The notes under the pieces were generated by a model. That model had not been told where the DNA came from and did no database searches. It saw nothing but the letters and a program-made list of their open reading frames with translations. The position numbers and the translations under genes are program-made. Shown here piece by piece: positions 21,601 through 32,434 of a DNA stretch of 64,000 nucleotides. The DNA is taken from NCBI GenBank assembly GCA_013368375.1, contig JAACJP010000031.1, forward strand, positions 372,001-436,000. Direction: 5' to 3'. This stretch comes from Tricholomella constricta (lineage: Eukaryota; Basidiomycota; Agaricomycetes; Agaricales; Lyophyllaceae). Every line of letters begins with the position of its first letter. Within the stretch, counting starts at the first letter, position 1.

Positions 21601-21832
21601 CGTACTTGCTCGTATGCATCCGAAAAATCGATTTTTGATCGAATTTTTGCTCGTGCCACATCCAGTCGGATCTGGTCCTGGTCCGGGAACGGCGTCACAT
21701 CCTTAATCGTGTTCGCATTCCTTTTCCGACCGTCGACTGCTGTTCGCAGTCGGCCGTCTTTCTTTGGTATACAAAGCATTGGTGCAGCTTGTGACGTCTG
21801 CACCGACTCCCACCATCCCGCGCGTGTGTAAC
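18690..21832 (-). CDS. gypsy-1 pol, 3' part: RT, RNase H, integrase, chromodomain
   Basis: This part reads on from the piece at 35663-36434 after the KDZ transposon is taken out. RT begins at AAPMLCIPKKDGRLRTAVD and has the catalytic YLDD near 21440. RNase H follows (ICDASVSGVGAM, TDHKALEFF). The integrase HHCC region (H...CASCQTC), the DDE core (GMDFVGPFPE, CDRDPKFTS, QTDGATERANRS) and a chromodomain near the C terminus (YYVDEIVGHQWTG...WEPLKTCEELEAL) complete it. The stop is TAA. The open frame runs past 21832 into the KDZ end only by chance. Chromodomains in this group direct integration to particular chromatin. Confidence 0.92.
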
Positions 21833-22645
21833 ACATACAGGCACTACAATGTAGCGTGTCCCACTGTCCAGCGGGGCCATACATGTAGCCGTATTGACGG
21901 CACCAGCGGGGCCGCTGGAGCACCAGCGGGGCCACTACATGTAGCCGTGTTGCACGGTACCAGCGAGGTCTCTACATGTAGTTGCCTGGCATGGTATCAG
22001 CGGGCCGGCCTATATGGTGCTGGGGGCAGCGGGGTGCTAGCAGGGGGTTGCCCACCTCTGCGGACCTCCGCGGGTCGCTTCTTTTCGGGCATATCTGGGT
22101 GCAGCGGGTGGGGGGCTAGCGGGGGGGTTGCTCACCTCTGCGGACCTCCGCGGGTCGCTTCTTTTTGGGTATATATGGGGGCAGTGGGGTGGGGGGCTAG
22201 CAGGGGGGTTGTTCACCTCTGCGGACCTCCGCGGGTCGCTTCTTTTCGGGCATATATGGGGGGGCTAGCGGGGGAGTTGCCCACCTCTGCGGACCTCCGC
22301 GGGTTGTTTTTTTGGGGGCACACCCAGCACTGCAGCGGGCCTGGGGGCAGCGGGGTGGGTTGCCCACCTCTGCGGACCTCCGCGGGTTGCCTTTCGGGCA
22401 TATATGGAAGCAGGGTGGGGGCTAGTGGGGGGTTCCCAACTCTGCGGCCCTCCGCGGGTCACTTCTTTTTGGGCATATATGGGGGCAGCGTGGGGGGCTA
22501 ACAGGGGGTTACCTCTGCGGACCGCCGCGGGTTGCTTTTTTTGGGGCATATATGGGGGGCAGCGGACCTCCGCGGGTCATCTTTTACCTCTGTAGATCCT
22601 TGTCTGTGGGGCATACTACATGTAGTGTGTCTGGCAGCGGGCCTC
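21833..22645. repeat. KDZ terminal inverted repeat, left, with minisatellite
   Basis: Matches the reverse complement of 34812-35662. The outer 180 bp contain repeats of ACATGTAG and ACCAGCGGGGCC. The inner part has about eight units of about 75-80 bp, each with CACCTCTGCGGACCTCCGCG followed by GGT, a poly(T) stretch, GGGCATATATGGGG and a GGGGCTAGC block. Confidence 0.9.
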
Positions 22646-22823
22646 TAAGTCTGCGGAACAATACATGTCCGCGGGTTGTTACATTCTCACCTAGATGCTA
22701 TATTTTCAAATCTGCGGGGCTCATTTCAAGCCATATGTCCGCGGAGCTCCGTTACCGCAAGAATATTCATATTCAAACCACTGACAGAGGTGCACATAAG
22801 TATGATGAGTCCAATCCCCCTTG
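22646..22823. other. KDZ left subterminal region
   Basis: No gene. It contains further CCGCGG palindromes (near 22668 and 22739) and leads into the 3' end of the minus-strand gene that ends at 22824. Confidence 0.5.
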
Positions 22824-23409
22824 TTATAAATCATCCTCCCGAGGCCCATCAATTTCTTCACGCATGGTACGAAATGCACTTAGAGCAGTTTCCTCACTGT
22901 GAAGTTTGGCAACCTCCACCAGGTAAAGCTGACGAGCCGCGGAGGCATATGATACGTTGTGGAGTTGTTGAAATGCTTTGATCTCAGCGTGGAGACCAAG
23001 GAGCTCTCGCTGGGTCATTGGCTAATAAATGACTGTTAGTTTTGTTAAAACTGTGCAAGTAAACGATTTACAGGGTCCGCGGGGACTAAAACGGAACCGG
23101 AGGCTAGAGCCTGGAAACCCCCATCCTTGTGCATATGTGGCTGATCAAATAGGTAAGCCATGAAAGACAATGATCAGCAATTGTTCCGCTTACCCCCGGA
23201 TCTGCCTCAGCCTTCTTCAACTCTTTTGCCTTTAGCGCCTCAGTAAGCAGCTTCTGCTCCGTAGAAGCGGCCAAAAATTGGGGAACAAGGTACTCTTTCT
23301 CGCCAGACTTGATGACAACATGTCCGCGGAGCGGTGCAGACTGTATGACTGCGGGGTTGGGTTGCGCAGAGGTTGATGAGTTATCAGTGTTCATGTGTGT
23401 GGTGTTCAT
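22824..23409 (-). CDS. KDZ cargo gene A, unknown protein, three exons
   Basis: The minus-strand frame starts MNTTHMNTDNSS at 23409. Two short introns restore one phase-0 frame: one with gtaagc...gatcag after GCA GAT CCG GGG, and one with gtaaat...tattag after GCG GAC CCT. The product is roughly 155-160 residues: LRGHVVIKSGEKEYLVPQFL, a Lys/Ala/Glu-rich helix, then a helical C-terminal half (QRELLGLHAEIKAFQQLH... to GPREDDL). No known domain was recognised. It is transcribed away from gene B, with about 290 bp between them, so the two probably share a divergent promoter. Confidence 0.65.
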
Positions 23410-23696
23410 CAGTGCCTGAACAAGGTCCAGAAGAGCCTCGACCTTTATGGTCTGGAACGGCCTTGACCTTCAACGTGTGATAAGAACCTGGTAGAACAAT
23501 GAGGAATGATTGATAAGAGAAAATAAGAATCTGGTAGAACAATGAGGAACGATTGATAAGAGAAAATATTATATTTAGACACCGGTGTCACGTGATAGTT
23601 GTTTAAATTTTCAAAATTTTCCCCCCCTCTTTCCTCACTCTCATATCCGCAACCCCGCGCCCCAACCCGCACTCCAGCTCCGCGCACTAGCTTCAT
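23410..23696. other. divergent intergenic region between KDZ genes A and B
   Basis: 287 bp without coding evidence. A near-perfect duplication of about 50 bp (AACCTGGTAGAACAATGAGG type, at about 23487 and 23530) and AT-rich stretches are present. It likely holds the two promoters. Confidence 0.5.
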
Positions 23697-25663
23697 GTCT
23701 ATTCTCATCCTCAAATCTATTGACCAGGAGCTTGCCATTGCGGTCGCAAGCGGGGATCGTGCCGCCCTGGCCGCGGTCTACAAGAAAGCAGTATGGTTCA
23801 TTTTTATTTGACTTCCCTTCAGATTACTGACTTCACTTTATTTATGTAGAAAAAAGTCTGGCCCGAGGCAAAGGCCAGCACTGACCCAAAGGTGGTCGAG
23901 GCCCGGCTCGCGTCTCTCCTCGGCGCCACTATCAGGGAACTGCAGGGCATTCAGCACGGCCCCACGGACTTCGATGAGCGGCTCAAGGGCCTCCGCAAAA
24001 TTGTGCGGGTGCATGAGCGGGCATCCGCGGCCAATGCTGCAAGGGCTGCGGAGGAGGCAAGGGCCGCGGAGGAGGCAAGGGCCGCAGAGGAGGCAAGGGC
24101 CGCGGAGGAGGCAAAGGCCGCGGCGGAGGAGGCGAGGGCAGAGCTGGCGAGGAGAAAGAGGGAGGAGTTGGAGAAGGAGTTGAGGGAGAAGGCCGCGGAG
24201 GAGAAGGCCCAAAGGCAGGCCAAGAAAAGGGCAGAGAAGGAGAGGAAGGAGGCAGAGAGGGAGCGAAAGGCGCTGGAAGAGGAGGAGAGGGCAAGGGCAG
24301 AGAGGGAGAAGGAGAGGGTGAGGGCGGAGAAGGCCGCCCGCAAGAGCGCCTCCAAGGAGAAGGCCGTGGACTTGGAGAGGGCAGAGAAGGAGAGGCGGAG
24401 GAAGGAAAAGGGGAAGAACAGGGAAGTAGCGGAGCCCGCGGGTGTAAAGCCCGGTAAGTTCACTTCTTTCTTTCATTGTTCATACTGACCATTTATTCAA
24501 GGGCCCCGTATCCGTGCCGCGGACCCCCTCCCCTCCGCTGTGGACATGGGCCGCTCATTTCAGGACTTGGCCCGGGAGGATGATGAAGACATGGACGCGT
24601 CGCTCTACGACCCCCCATGTGCGCGATGCCTGCGGAAGGGGCTGGGCTGCTTGAAACCGGGGGGAACGAAGGCGACTGCATGCTTGCCTTGCAAGTATGC
24701 AAAGCAAAGCTGCATCCATGCAGCAGCGCTCGGGGTGTCCGACTCCGCGGGATGGTCGAAGCCCAGCAAGCGGGCAAGAAACTTGACCCCAGAGTATGTC
24801 CCAAGCGAGGAGGACAACGCCGCGGGCCCGTCCAGTAAGTCTTTTCTTTTTTGGTTCACACTATTGTTAACACCATTGCAGTGACCCGCGCTGAGCGCGC
24901 CGCTGCAACGTCCGCCCCTGCCATGTCCGCGCCCTCCGAGTCCGCGGAGCTTGCTGCATTGCGGTCCACCATGAGCCTCATGGAGGCCAGGGTGAAGCAG
25001 CTCCTCAAGCGTGACAGGGAGAGGGCCTTGGATCTGGAGCTCCTCCATTTGGAGGTGGAGGAGCTCCATGAGAAGAACAAGGTGGTGAAGGAGGCAGGGA
25101 TGGACAATGCGGCGTTGGGGGAGCACCATGGGACTGAGCTGTGGCTGATCCGCAAGCGGTTGGTAAGGCTTGAGAGAAGGGGAGCCGGGCAGAAGGTAAC
25201 ACACACAGAGCCACCTGAGGCTGACACCCGGCTGTCGACACCCCCGGAGACGCCTGCGCAGACACCTGGGTTGCAGGATGTGCCTGCAGAATGGGCTGCA
25301 GCATTCGCCACAGACAACGCCGCGGACCCCGTCGCTCTCGGAATAACGGACATCTGGAAGACATCCCCACCTCCGCCCAAAACAACTCCGCCCCCCCTCC
25401 CAACATCCGCCAATTCCATGGCTTCATCGGCCCCTCCGCGTGCTTTTCCATTGGGCAGGCCAAGCCGCTTGTCAACTCCGACATCTGCACCATCCACCCC
25501 CGCCAAGTCCGCGGATCCGCAAAGTCCTCCGCCGGCCCCCAAAACCCCCTCCCCAAGGCTGACCACCCCACCACCCACCACCCCGAGCCCCCCTCCCAGC
25601 CCTCGAGGTGAAAAGCGCAAGGCGTCGGATGAGGGTGGTGGTGATAGGCCCTCTAAAAAGTGA
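23697..25663 (+). CDS. KDZ cargo gene B, coiled-coil and Cys-rich protein
   Basis: Four exons with consistent phases, separated by introns 23791-23849, 24454-24501 and 24835-24881. The N-terminal part (KKVWPEAKASTDPKVVEARL) is followed by a long Ala/Glu/Arg/Lys coiled coil encoded partly by an 18-bp minisatellite. A Cys cluster then reads CARCLRKGLGC, CLPC and SC, resembling the spacing of fungal zinc-cluster domains but not a clear Zn2Cys6. A second coiled coil and a Pro/Thr/Ser-rich tail ending in basic KRKASDEGGGDRPSKK complete it. This architecture, a possible DNA-binding cysteine cluster with oligomerisation helices, recalls uncharacterised Agaricomycete proteins. Function unknown; a role beside the transposase is inferred. 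Confidence 0.75.
24041..24120 (+). repeat. 18-bp coding minisatellite (RAAEEA units)
   Basis: GGAGGCAAGGGCCGCGGA-type units occur in tandem four to five times with few changes. The unit length is a multiple of three, so each copy adds six helical residues to the coiled coil of gene B. Most units also carry a CCGCGG site. Confidence 0.85.
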
Positions 25664-25907
25664 TGTGCACCCCGCGGACATGATTTTTTGGCGACCCTGT
25701 GGACAATCTTTTTTTTTGCAAACCCGCGGACCTTATCCTTGTTTTTTACCAAACTTACCAATATCTTGTAACACTTCTTCAAATATTAGCAAGTAGAAGA
25801 AGTAAATTGTTTTATATATTCAAAGTACTATGTACAAAATAATAGTGCTCTTCAAAATCAGAATTTTCTCAAGTAAGTAAAATGTGAATTCAAGTACAAG
25901 CAAAAGA

Positions 25908-28105
25908 CTAGCGGCGCTTTGATCTTCCGATGCCAACCCCCGCGGACTTCTTTGTTTTGGCTCGCGTTGTGGTCCCATTGCGTGTGCGGCTGCCCCTGGT
26001 ATTGGCACCAAAGTCCGCGGCCTCTGCAAGCAGTAAATCCTGCTTTGATTTCTTTCGCCTAGTCTGTCCTTCAACATGCTTGCGCTTGCGTGTAACCGGA
26101 GGTGGGGGCAGAGTTGGTGTACCAGGCGCAGAGGGAGTAGGAGTGTTGGGCGGTGGATTGAGGAGCTGCATTGTTGCCGGCACCATATCCCGTGGCAGCC
26201 CTTCACCAGGCCCATTGATGGTTGGCTGTGTCGGACGTCCGCGGGCATTTAAGCAGTGCATTGTTGTTTCATCAATGGTGACCTGACTTTCATTGATGTT
26301 GAGACTGTATTCATTAGTCTGTTCTCCAGGTCCGCGGGGTTCGTTGGGTGCTCCGCGGGGTGCGTTGGGTGGTCCGTGGGAGTCGTTATCTTGTGATTGA
26401 TTCTGATTGTGTTCTGAGAGTTCATCGGGTGGTCCGCGGGGTCCGTTATCTGGCGATGGACTGAATTGATTTGGTGAAAGTCCTCCGGGGGGTGACAGAT
26501 GTTGGTTTTCATTTGGTGCTGGACTGCCGTGTTCGCCTTCACCATCACCGCCTTCCAGGTCTGACATGGAAATAAGGCTTTCTAAGGGGTCCGGAGCCGG
26601 TGCTTTTTTTTTGCCCTTCTTCCGCCTTGCTTTCTTTGCTGCTGCCGCAGCGGCCAAAGCTTCCTGGTCCTTGCGGGCCCCATAGACTGCCTCCATTCTC
26701 TCCTTTTTCTTGTTCAAGTAACAGGACCAGCGAAAGGTCGTTGAGGGTCCAAGCCTTTTCTGGCGGGAGCGCCAGAAGTCGAGCAACTCCCGGAGTTCAC
26801 TCAGTCGGAGGTTCCGTGGGTCTTGAATTCGGATGTCCGCGGGCACGTACTCCGCGGAGATGAACATTCCATTGTCCGCCTTTATGGAAGTGAATGGAGG
26901 GGATGAGTAGAGGTGTCCCGATGCTAGTTCTGTAAAAAATTAGTATGGGTGGTCTAATATGACATTATCACATACTATAATGATGTTTTAGGAATGTGCG
27001 GACCAGAAGCTCCATGTCATCTTTGCTCTGTTGCACACCTTCTACCAACTCCGATAGAATGGGAAAACCGTCATTTTGTTGATCCAGCTGTAGGTCTGGA
27101 CGTGGCTGAATTACTGTATCAGTCTGGTGCAGTGGGTCTGGTGCAATAGATTCTTGGAGGGAAAGGACATAGTCCATAAGCTTTCTTTTGAAGTCCTTCA
27201 CCATGTGCGGAAAGGTATCAATGAAACCTTTGCTGATCACTCCTGCATTTGCCGCAATGCTGTCATGACTACTCCGCGGTGAACATCAGCACAAGTCCGC
27301 AGAGTCGATGAACAACTCACGCCCGAACATTCAGTTGCCCATCTTGGCCTTTCCATACCACAAAGGTAAGGGACAGCATGCCCATCTCTCGCCACCTGTT
27401 GGCATCCTCATTCTCCACTCGTTGAAAGCCCCGCTTATCCGCATTCCTGAGATAAGAAGGATCAACTCCGAGATGTCCGCGGACCCCGCGGAGTTACTCA
27501 CTTGCGCTGCTCCTCAGGGGGAAAGCCCTTGGTGCTCCACTCACGGGCAGTGGCCTCTGCCTCCTGGAGTTGTTGCGGAGTGAGTTTGTTCATCACCCGT
27601 GCCAAAGCCTTGTTGCGTTGCTGGAAGGCCGCGGTGGGAGATTCATCGACCTCCTCCAGTATCTCTTTCAACTCTTCGGTAATCAAGCCGCGCATTGTCC
27701 GATTGACTACCTGGCGCGCAGTAACCTTCAAATTACCCGATGACTGGTTATATGATGGGTAGGGCCTCCAGTTGTTCCTCACCCAATCTGCCAGTTTCTG
27801 TATGCTGATCAGTGTGATGATACAGAGATACACACTCTAGCCTGACGGACCGTGGTAGCTGATGCGGACTTCTTGTCGGTCTTCGGCTCTGTTCCCTTTG
27901 CCTTCCAGAAGTTAAAAATATCAACCAAGACTTTGTCCCTAAAAATGGCCGCCCTTTTTGCCTTGTCCGACTCTGACCGGTACTCCTCTCGGTACTTGTT
28001 GAGGACCGCGCGCTCGTCAGCCGGGTAACGGGGCTCCTTGCTTGTCTTCTTCAGGGCCCCAGCGGCATGTGGGACTGTTTCTGGTGTAAAAATATTTTCG
28101 GACAT
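25908..28105 (-). CDS. KDZ cargo gene C, unknown multi-exon protein
   Basis: Minus-strand exons run from MSENIFTPETVPHAAGAL (28105). Recognisable blocks in order are YPADERAVLNKYREEYRSES, KLADWVRNNWRPYPS, LTPQQLQEAEATAREWSTKG, WREMGMLSLTFVVWKGQDGQ, GFIDTFPHMVKDFKRKLMDY and YVPADIRIQDPRNLRLSELR, followed by a Pro/Asn-rich tail and basic KKKSKQD and SKRR clusters that look like nuclear localisation signals. Introns of 40-80 bp separate them, with gtgagt donors seen near 27497 and 27325. I know this block order from uncharacterised Agaricomycete proteins found next to KDZ transposases, but no function. It is divergent from the transposase gene with about 250 bp between. Exact exon borders are not all resolved. 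Confidence 0.7.
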
Positions 28106-28359
28106 GATGGAGCTCCGTAAAGAAGATTTCCTATTTGGGTCAAAAAGTGTTGAACTTCACGCTTGACAGTTGTCCCACAGTACCCCATTTGGCAAGGAAG
28201 TTTCCAGTTTGGGTAATATGAGGCACGGGTACAATCGATGGCCCCGATTGTGAGTGCAGCTGACCTTTGCACCATGAGGACATGTCCGAGAGTAATCAGT
28301 GATACATCAGTAGACAGGTTCTGATTTTTCCACCAAATCAGATCTCACCCTTACCCACC
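28106..28359. other. divergent intergenic region between gene C and the transposase
   Basis: 254 bp between two start codons pointing away from each other. No coding evidence; presumably a bidirectional promoter. Confidence 0.5.
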
Positions 28360-31300
28360 ATGTTGCGTGCAGTAAAGCGCACACGTCGCAAGAAGGATGA
28401 AGTCCTTCAGGAAAGTTCTCGTTCACATGCCATGGATGTCGAGACAACAGTCAGGCATACCCAGAGGGGTGACATCGTGGAATCCAGGAGTGTCCCTTTG
28501 CGCAAGAGGTCACCGGACCCTGTTACATCTGCCCCTCAGGGTGTGCAAACCCATGTCCAACCCTTTGAGCATTCGGACATTCACTCAACGGAGCTGGATG
28601 ACACTGATGAGGTTGCCCCCAAACGGGCCAAGGTGAATTGTTCTTTGATGTATTGTGTACATGTAACTGAATCAAAGCACAGACACAAGCTGATTACCTT
28701 CAAGAGTTTGTGAACCATGTTCCAGAGCTGTTGGAGGGGCTCCTTGGGAGAGAGTACATTGAGAATCAAACTCAATGTTCTGATTGTCCCAAGGGCAACT
28801 ATGGACGTTGGCGTTGCCGAGATTGTCTCAGTGACAGGATACTCTGCCGGGGTTGCATGCGGACAACTCACAGGGACAATCCTCTGCATCGCATTGAGTT
28901 CTGGACGGGTCAATACTTCCAGACAGCTCAGCTGCAGGAGGTTGGTACCTACTTGCTGGTCCCTCACTCCTCCGGGAAAGCACTCTGTGATACGCTACAG
29001 CTGCAACAGGAGCAATTGGAGAATTACCAGGTGGAATACGACGATAAAGAACAGAAGAACCACCGCACAGAGCAGCAAAATGACCCCGCGGGTCGACATG
29101 CCAACTCCGCAGATGCCGCGGACGTGACTGAGCAGACTTCCTATGATGCAGAGGACAATGATTACATGGCGCGCTTGAGCCGTGCTTATGGTCAACAGCC
29201 AGAATTTCATCCAATTGCTGAGGCAGGGTCTACTCTGGACACAGTTGAAGTCGAAGTGGACGAGGAAGATGACAATGACACTGGCCTTAATGATGACCTT
29301 CCGACGAGAATGCCACGGCACGATGCTTTCAACAATCGTTATGTGCGCCTTGTACATGTCAATGGAATTCACTACATTCCACTTGTCTACTGTTCATGCC
29401 GCGGAGTCCGAGAGGTCAATACAGACCTGATGCACAAGCGATTGGTGCCTGCAAGCTTCACACGGTACAATACGCTCTTTACCACTGCAGTCCTTGATGA
29501 CTATCGCCTTGCAAACCTGGAATGTAAGGCATCTGCATTTCAGTATTGGCACAAGCTCAGCCGGACTACGGCTGCAGCAACAAGCTCCGCGGACATCGAC
29601 AACTTTTATCGCGAACTCCGCCGGCTCTCGCGTTCATGGAGATGGCTCAAGAAGCTCAAATGGGGTGGTTTTGGCAGCAATAACAGAGATCCCATGCAGA
29701 CCACCGCAGGGGAGCTTGCCATCTTTTGTCCAACATGTCCGCAGCCAGGTGTGAATCTCCCCGCGGGGTGGTCCGCAGACCCGAATAAGTGAGTGCATTA
29801 AGTGACGACTGATCATTGTTATTGACATTACATGCAGAAAAGTATACATGAGGTCTTTTGTGGCAGACGGCAACTTCAAAGCGGATCATGTTCGCCAAAA
29901 GAACAATGCAATGGACGTTTGGCTGTCGGAAGGGTCAGGTATGATGGCTAACCGGGCCAATTATAATGAGTTCCTGAAGGAAGCATTCAATGTGATGACA
30001 GTGAGTCAAGTCCGATTACTTCCGCGGCATAGCCCGTGGGGTTCATCAACCCCGCGGAGTTCTGTAATAACGTCTATTTTAGAAAGCCCCTTGCGAGAAT
30101 CAGTTCCGCGCTGTTGAGCAGGCAATGCTTGTGTCCAAAGCCTGTGATGTTAAAGGAATTGTAGCCATTGCATGTGCGCGGCATGGCTGTTTTGCCCCCA
30201 ACAGCCTGTCGGACCTCCACGCGGGTGAGCAACAAAAGAATGTGGACTGGGCATTCCTCCAGGCGCTTAAAACAACAAATGTGGAAGACATCGACCAGGT
30301 GTTATTGATCTATGATATTGCCTGCCAATACATGGTACACTTTCTAAAGCGCATCGGCCACCTACTCCCCCCAGGAATGACTATTGCTCAGGCCATTGGA
30401 CTACTCCATGTTCACGGTCACAAAGACGATTGCTTTAACCGCTTTGCAACTTCATTCATTCCAGGCGCTGCTATAGTTGCGGGTGAAATTCTGGAGAGTT
30501 TGTGGGCCGTGTTGAACACTGTGTCACCAATGACCAGAACCGCAACGTTGGCACACCGAGCGGAGATCCTGGACGATCATATGAATGATTCTAACTGGAA
30601 GAAACTCCTGCAGATGTGTTAGTAAAATTTCATGTATTCTGTTACCATCACTGACAATGTCCGCGGAGTAGCGGTCACATTGTGTCAGACATACGAAAAG
30701 GCGACGGAGATGTTGGAGACTGCCCAAGAATATTTCAAAGGAGTTGCCCAGGGAATAAGCCGCACACAAACCGCAATTTGGGAGGCGGAGATCCAGGAGG
30801 CCGAGCAGAGGAGGGTTCATGATGTCAAGGCTATGGACATCCTCAAAGCGCGCACCGCGGACATCAGGCAGCCAGGAGATTCCAATGGACCTGTGGAGCA
30901 CGCAACAGCTGAAGAGGAGTGGATACAATCAGGCCTTGATATCGAGGAGCGCCAGTAAGACATTTTATCTCTATTTGTCTTCCGGAGCTGAACAGTTTCC
31001 ATCTAGAATTGGCCTTCAAGACAAAGTCCGCCAACTTGTCCGTGAACCGCGGGAAGATGTCCGCAAAGCCGTCGAAACTGAAAGACAAAGCCTACGTGCA
31101 CAAATTGATGTGTTCACGTCAAAACAGCCGAGCATAAATTTCATTCCTTTGGCCTCCGCGGAGGATGTGCCAGGGAACGTCGAAGCCTTTGATAACCTAG
31201 ACGAGAACCCCGCGGACCTGCCACCCTCCGGAGATGCCGCGGTTCCGGCACAGTCAGGCCGTCCTGCACCTGCAGACGGACCCCTACCACCAGAGCAGAC

Positions 31301-32071
31301 ACCTATTTGCCTGCCATCCTCAGCTGGGGAAACTGAGTCACATCTGGCTAAACTCGAGCTTGCATTGCGCAAGGTTCAAGCGGAGCGTCATCTTCAGAAC
31401 CTCCGTAATGCAATTGCGGAGAAATCATTTTTGTACTCACACGTCATCCGAGTTGCTCCGCGGAAGGGTGTGGTGACACGTGCGCGGGGGAACATCACCA
31501 CCCTCAATTGCACAATCACCACCCTTTGTCGGGTGTATGACAAATGCAGAGCAAAGCTCGCCTGTCTGGGTGCGGATGAAGGCACACTGGAAAGGTACAA
31601 AATTCTCGACAAGAAGCATGTCAAATCGAGCACCGCCATACTGGATCCCAACACACCGGGCTCAACTGATATCCGAAGTACCAGTCTTTCCTGGATTTGG
31701 CAAATACCTGGTCAAGCGACAGATAGTCCGGAGGCTGTGCTGGAGTGTATGTCCTTTGGCGTCAAGTCCGCGGAGTTGTTACTGACATGATACCAATAGT
31801 CCAACGTGTTCATTTCTTGAGGGCAAGGGCACAAAAGGATCGATGGACAGAAGAATTCACTCTTGTTCAATATGAAATGACTTGGACCACCCGATATTTC
31901 CTTCATCAGGCCCAGATCTGGATAGAGCGCGGTGCGGAGGCCGCGGCTGCAGGACAACTGGGCCCGACAGCATATGCACGGCGGAAGACAGCCATGTGGA
32001 GGGAACTTGCTTGGTTGGCGGAGCAACGATTTAAAACTGTCAATACATCATATGTAACATTGCTTCAATAG
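28360..32071 (+). CDS. KDZ transposase
   Basis: A multi-exon gene. Resolved introns are 28633-28682, 29789-29837 and 30001-30082; others lie near 30616-30688, 30956-31010 and 31747-31798. Near the N terminus is a CxC2-type cluster (CSDCPKG, CRDC, CRGCMRTTHRDNPLHRIEFW). Catalytic RNase H-fold motifs follow in order: DGNF (about 29867), YDIACQY (about 30311), HGHKDDCFNRFA, GEILESLWA (about 30482), then DDHMNDSNWKKL. A long helical C-terminal half ends with AYARRKTAMWRELAWLAEQRF. These are the marks of Kyakuja-Dileera-Zisupton transposases of fungi, which excise and insert the element through its terminal repeats. No stop interrupts the resolved exons, so it may be functional. Confidence 0.9.
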
Positions 32072-32434
32072 AATGGACCATGCAGTTTTGTGTTTGCGGG
32101 GTGATAAGAATGTCCGCGGACATGAATTGTTAAATGTTGCCCAATGTCCGCAGATGTTGCCCTCCGCGGAGCCCCATAGCCTTCCCAATCATGGTGGTGT
32201 CTCGGACAACATGATGTAACAACACCACGAACATCATAGCTTATACTGGGGATACCTTTGATTTTGAGTTTGCTTGGAGGCTAGAGGATTACATTGATTT
32301 TGGGTTTCCTTTAAAAGCTTTGCTGTGATAGTCTGTGCAGTCATAAGAGATCCGACAGGTGTCCCCGCTGTCCACCTGATTATCAAAATGTCCGTAAAGG
32401 CAACATCCGCGGACATTTGTAAGCAGCACGGGTC
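32072..32434. other. intergenic region upstream of KDZ gene E
   Basis: 363 bp without a supported gene. It holds four TCCGCGGA-like palindromes and related TCCGCAGA sites and should include the promoter of gene E. Confidence 0.5.

Noticed and set aside
21833..21935. Pol reading continued to 21935 and from 35607
   Set aside because: These codons lie in the KDZ terminal repeat and are open by chance; the gypsy-1 frame ends at the target duplication.
22000..22600. Regularly spaced direct repeats resembling a CRISPR array
   Set aside because: The spacers are themselves repeats, the same units occur inverted at the other end of the element, and the genome is eukaryotic. They belong to the KDZ terminal repeats.
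23838..24476. Long minus-strand frames rich in Leu or Ala/Ser opposite gene B
   Set aside because: They are antisense readings of the Ala/Glu/Arg/Lys coiled coil; repetitive GC-rich codons keep the other frames open. The plus strand has consistent introns.
24856..25782. 308-codon minus-strand frame opposite the 3' part of gene B
   Set aside because: Gly/Val-rich antisense of a Pro/Thr-rich exon, no domain and no splice structure.
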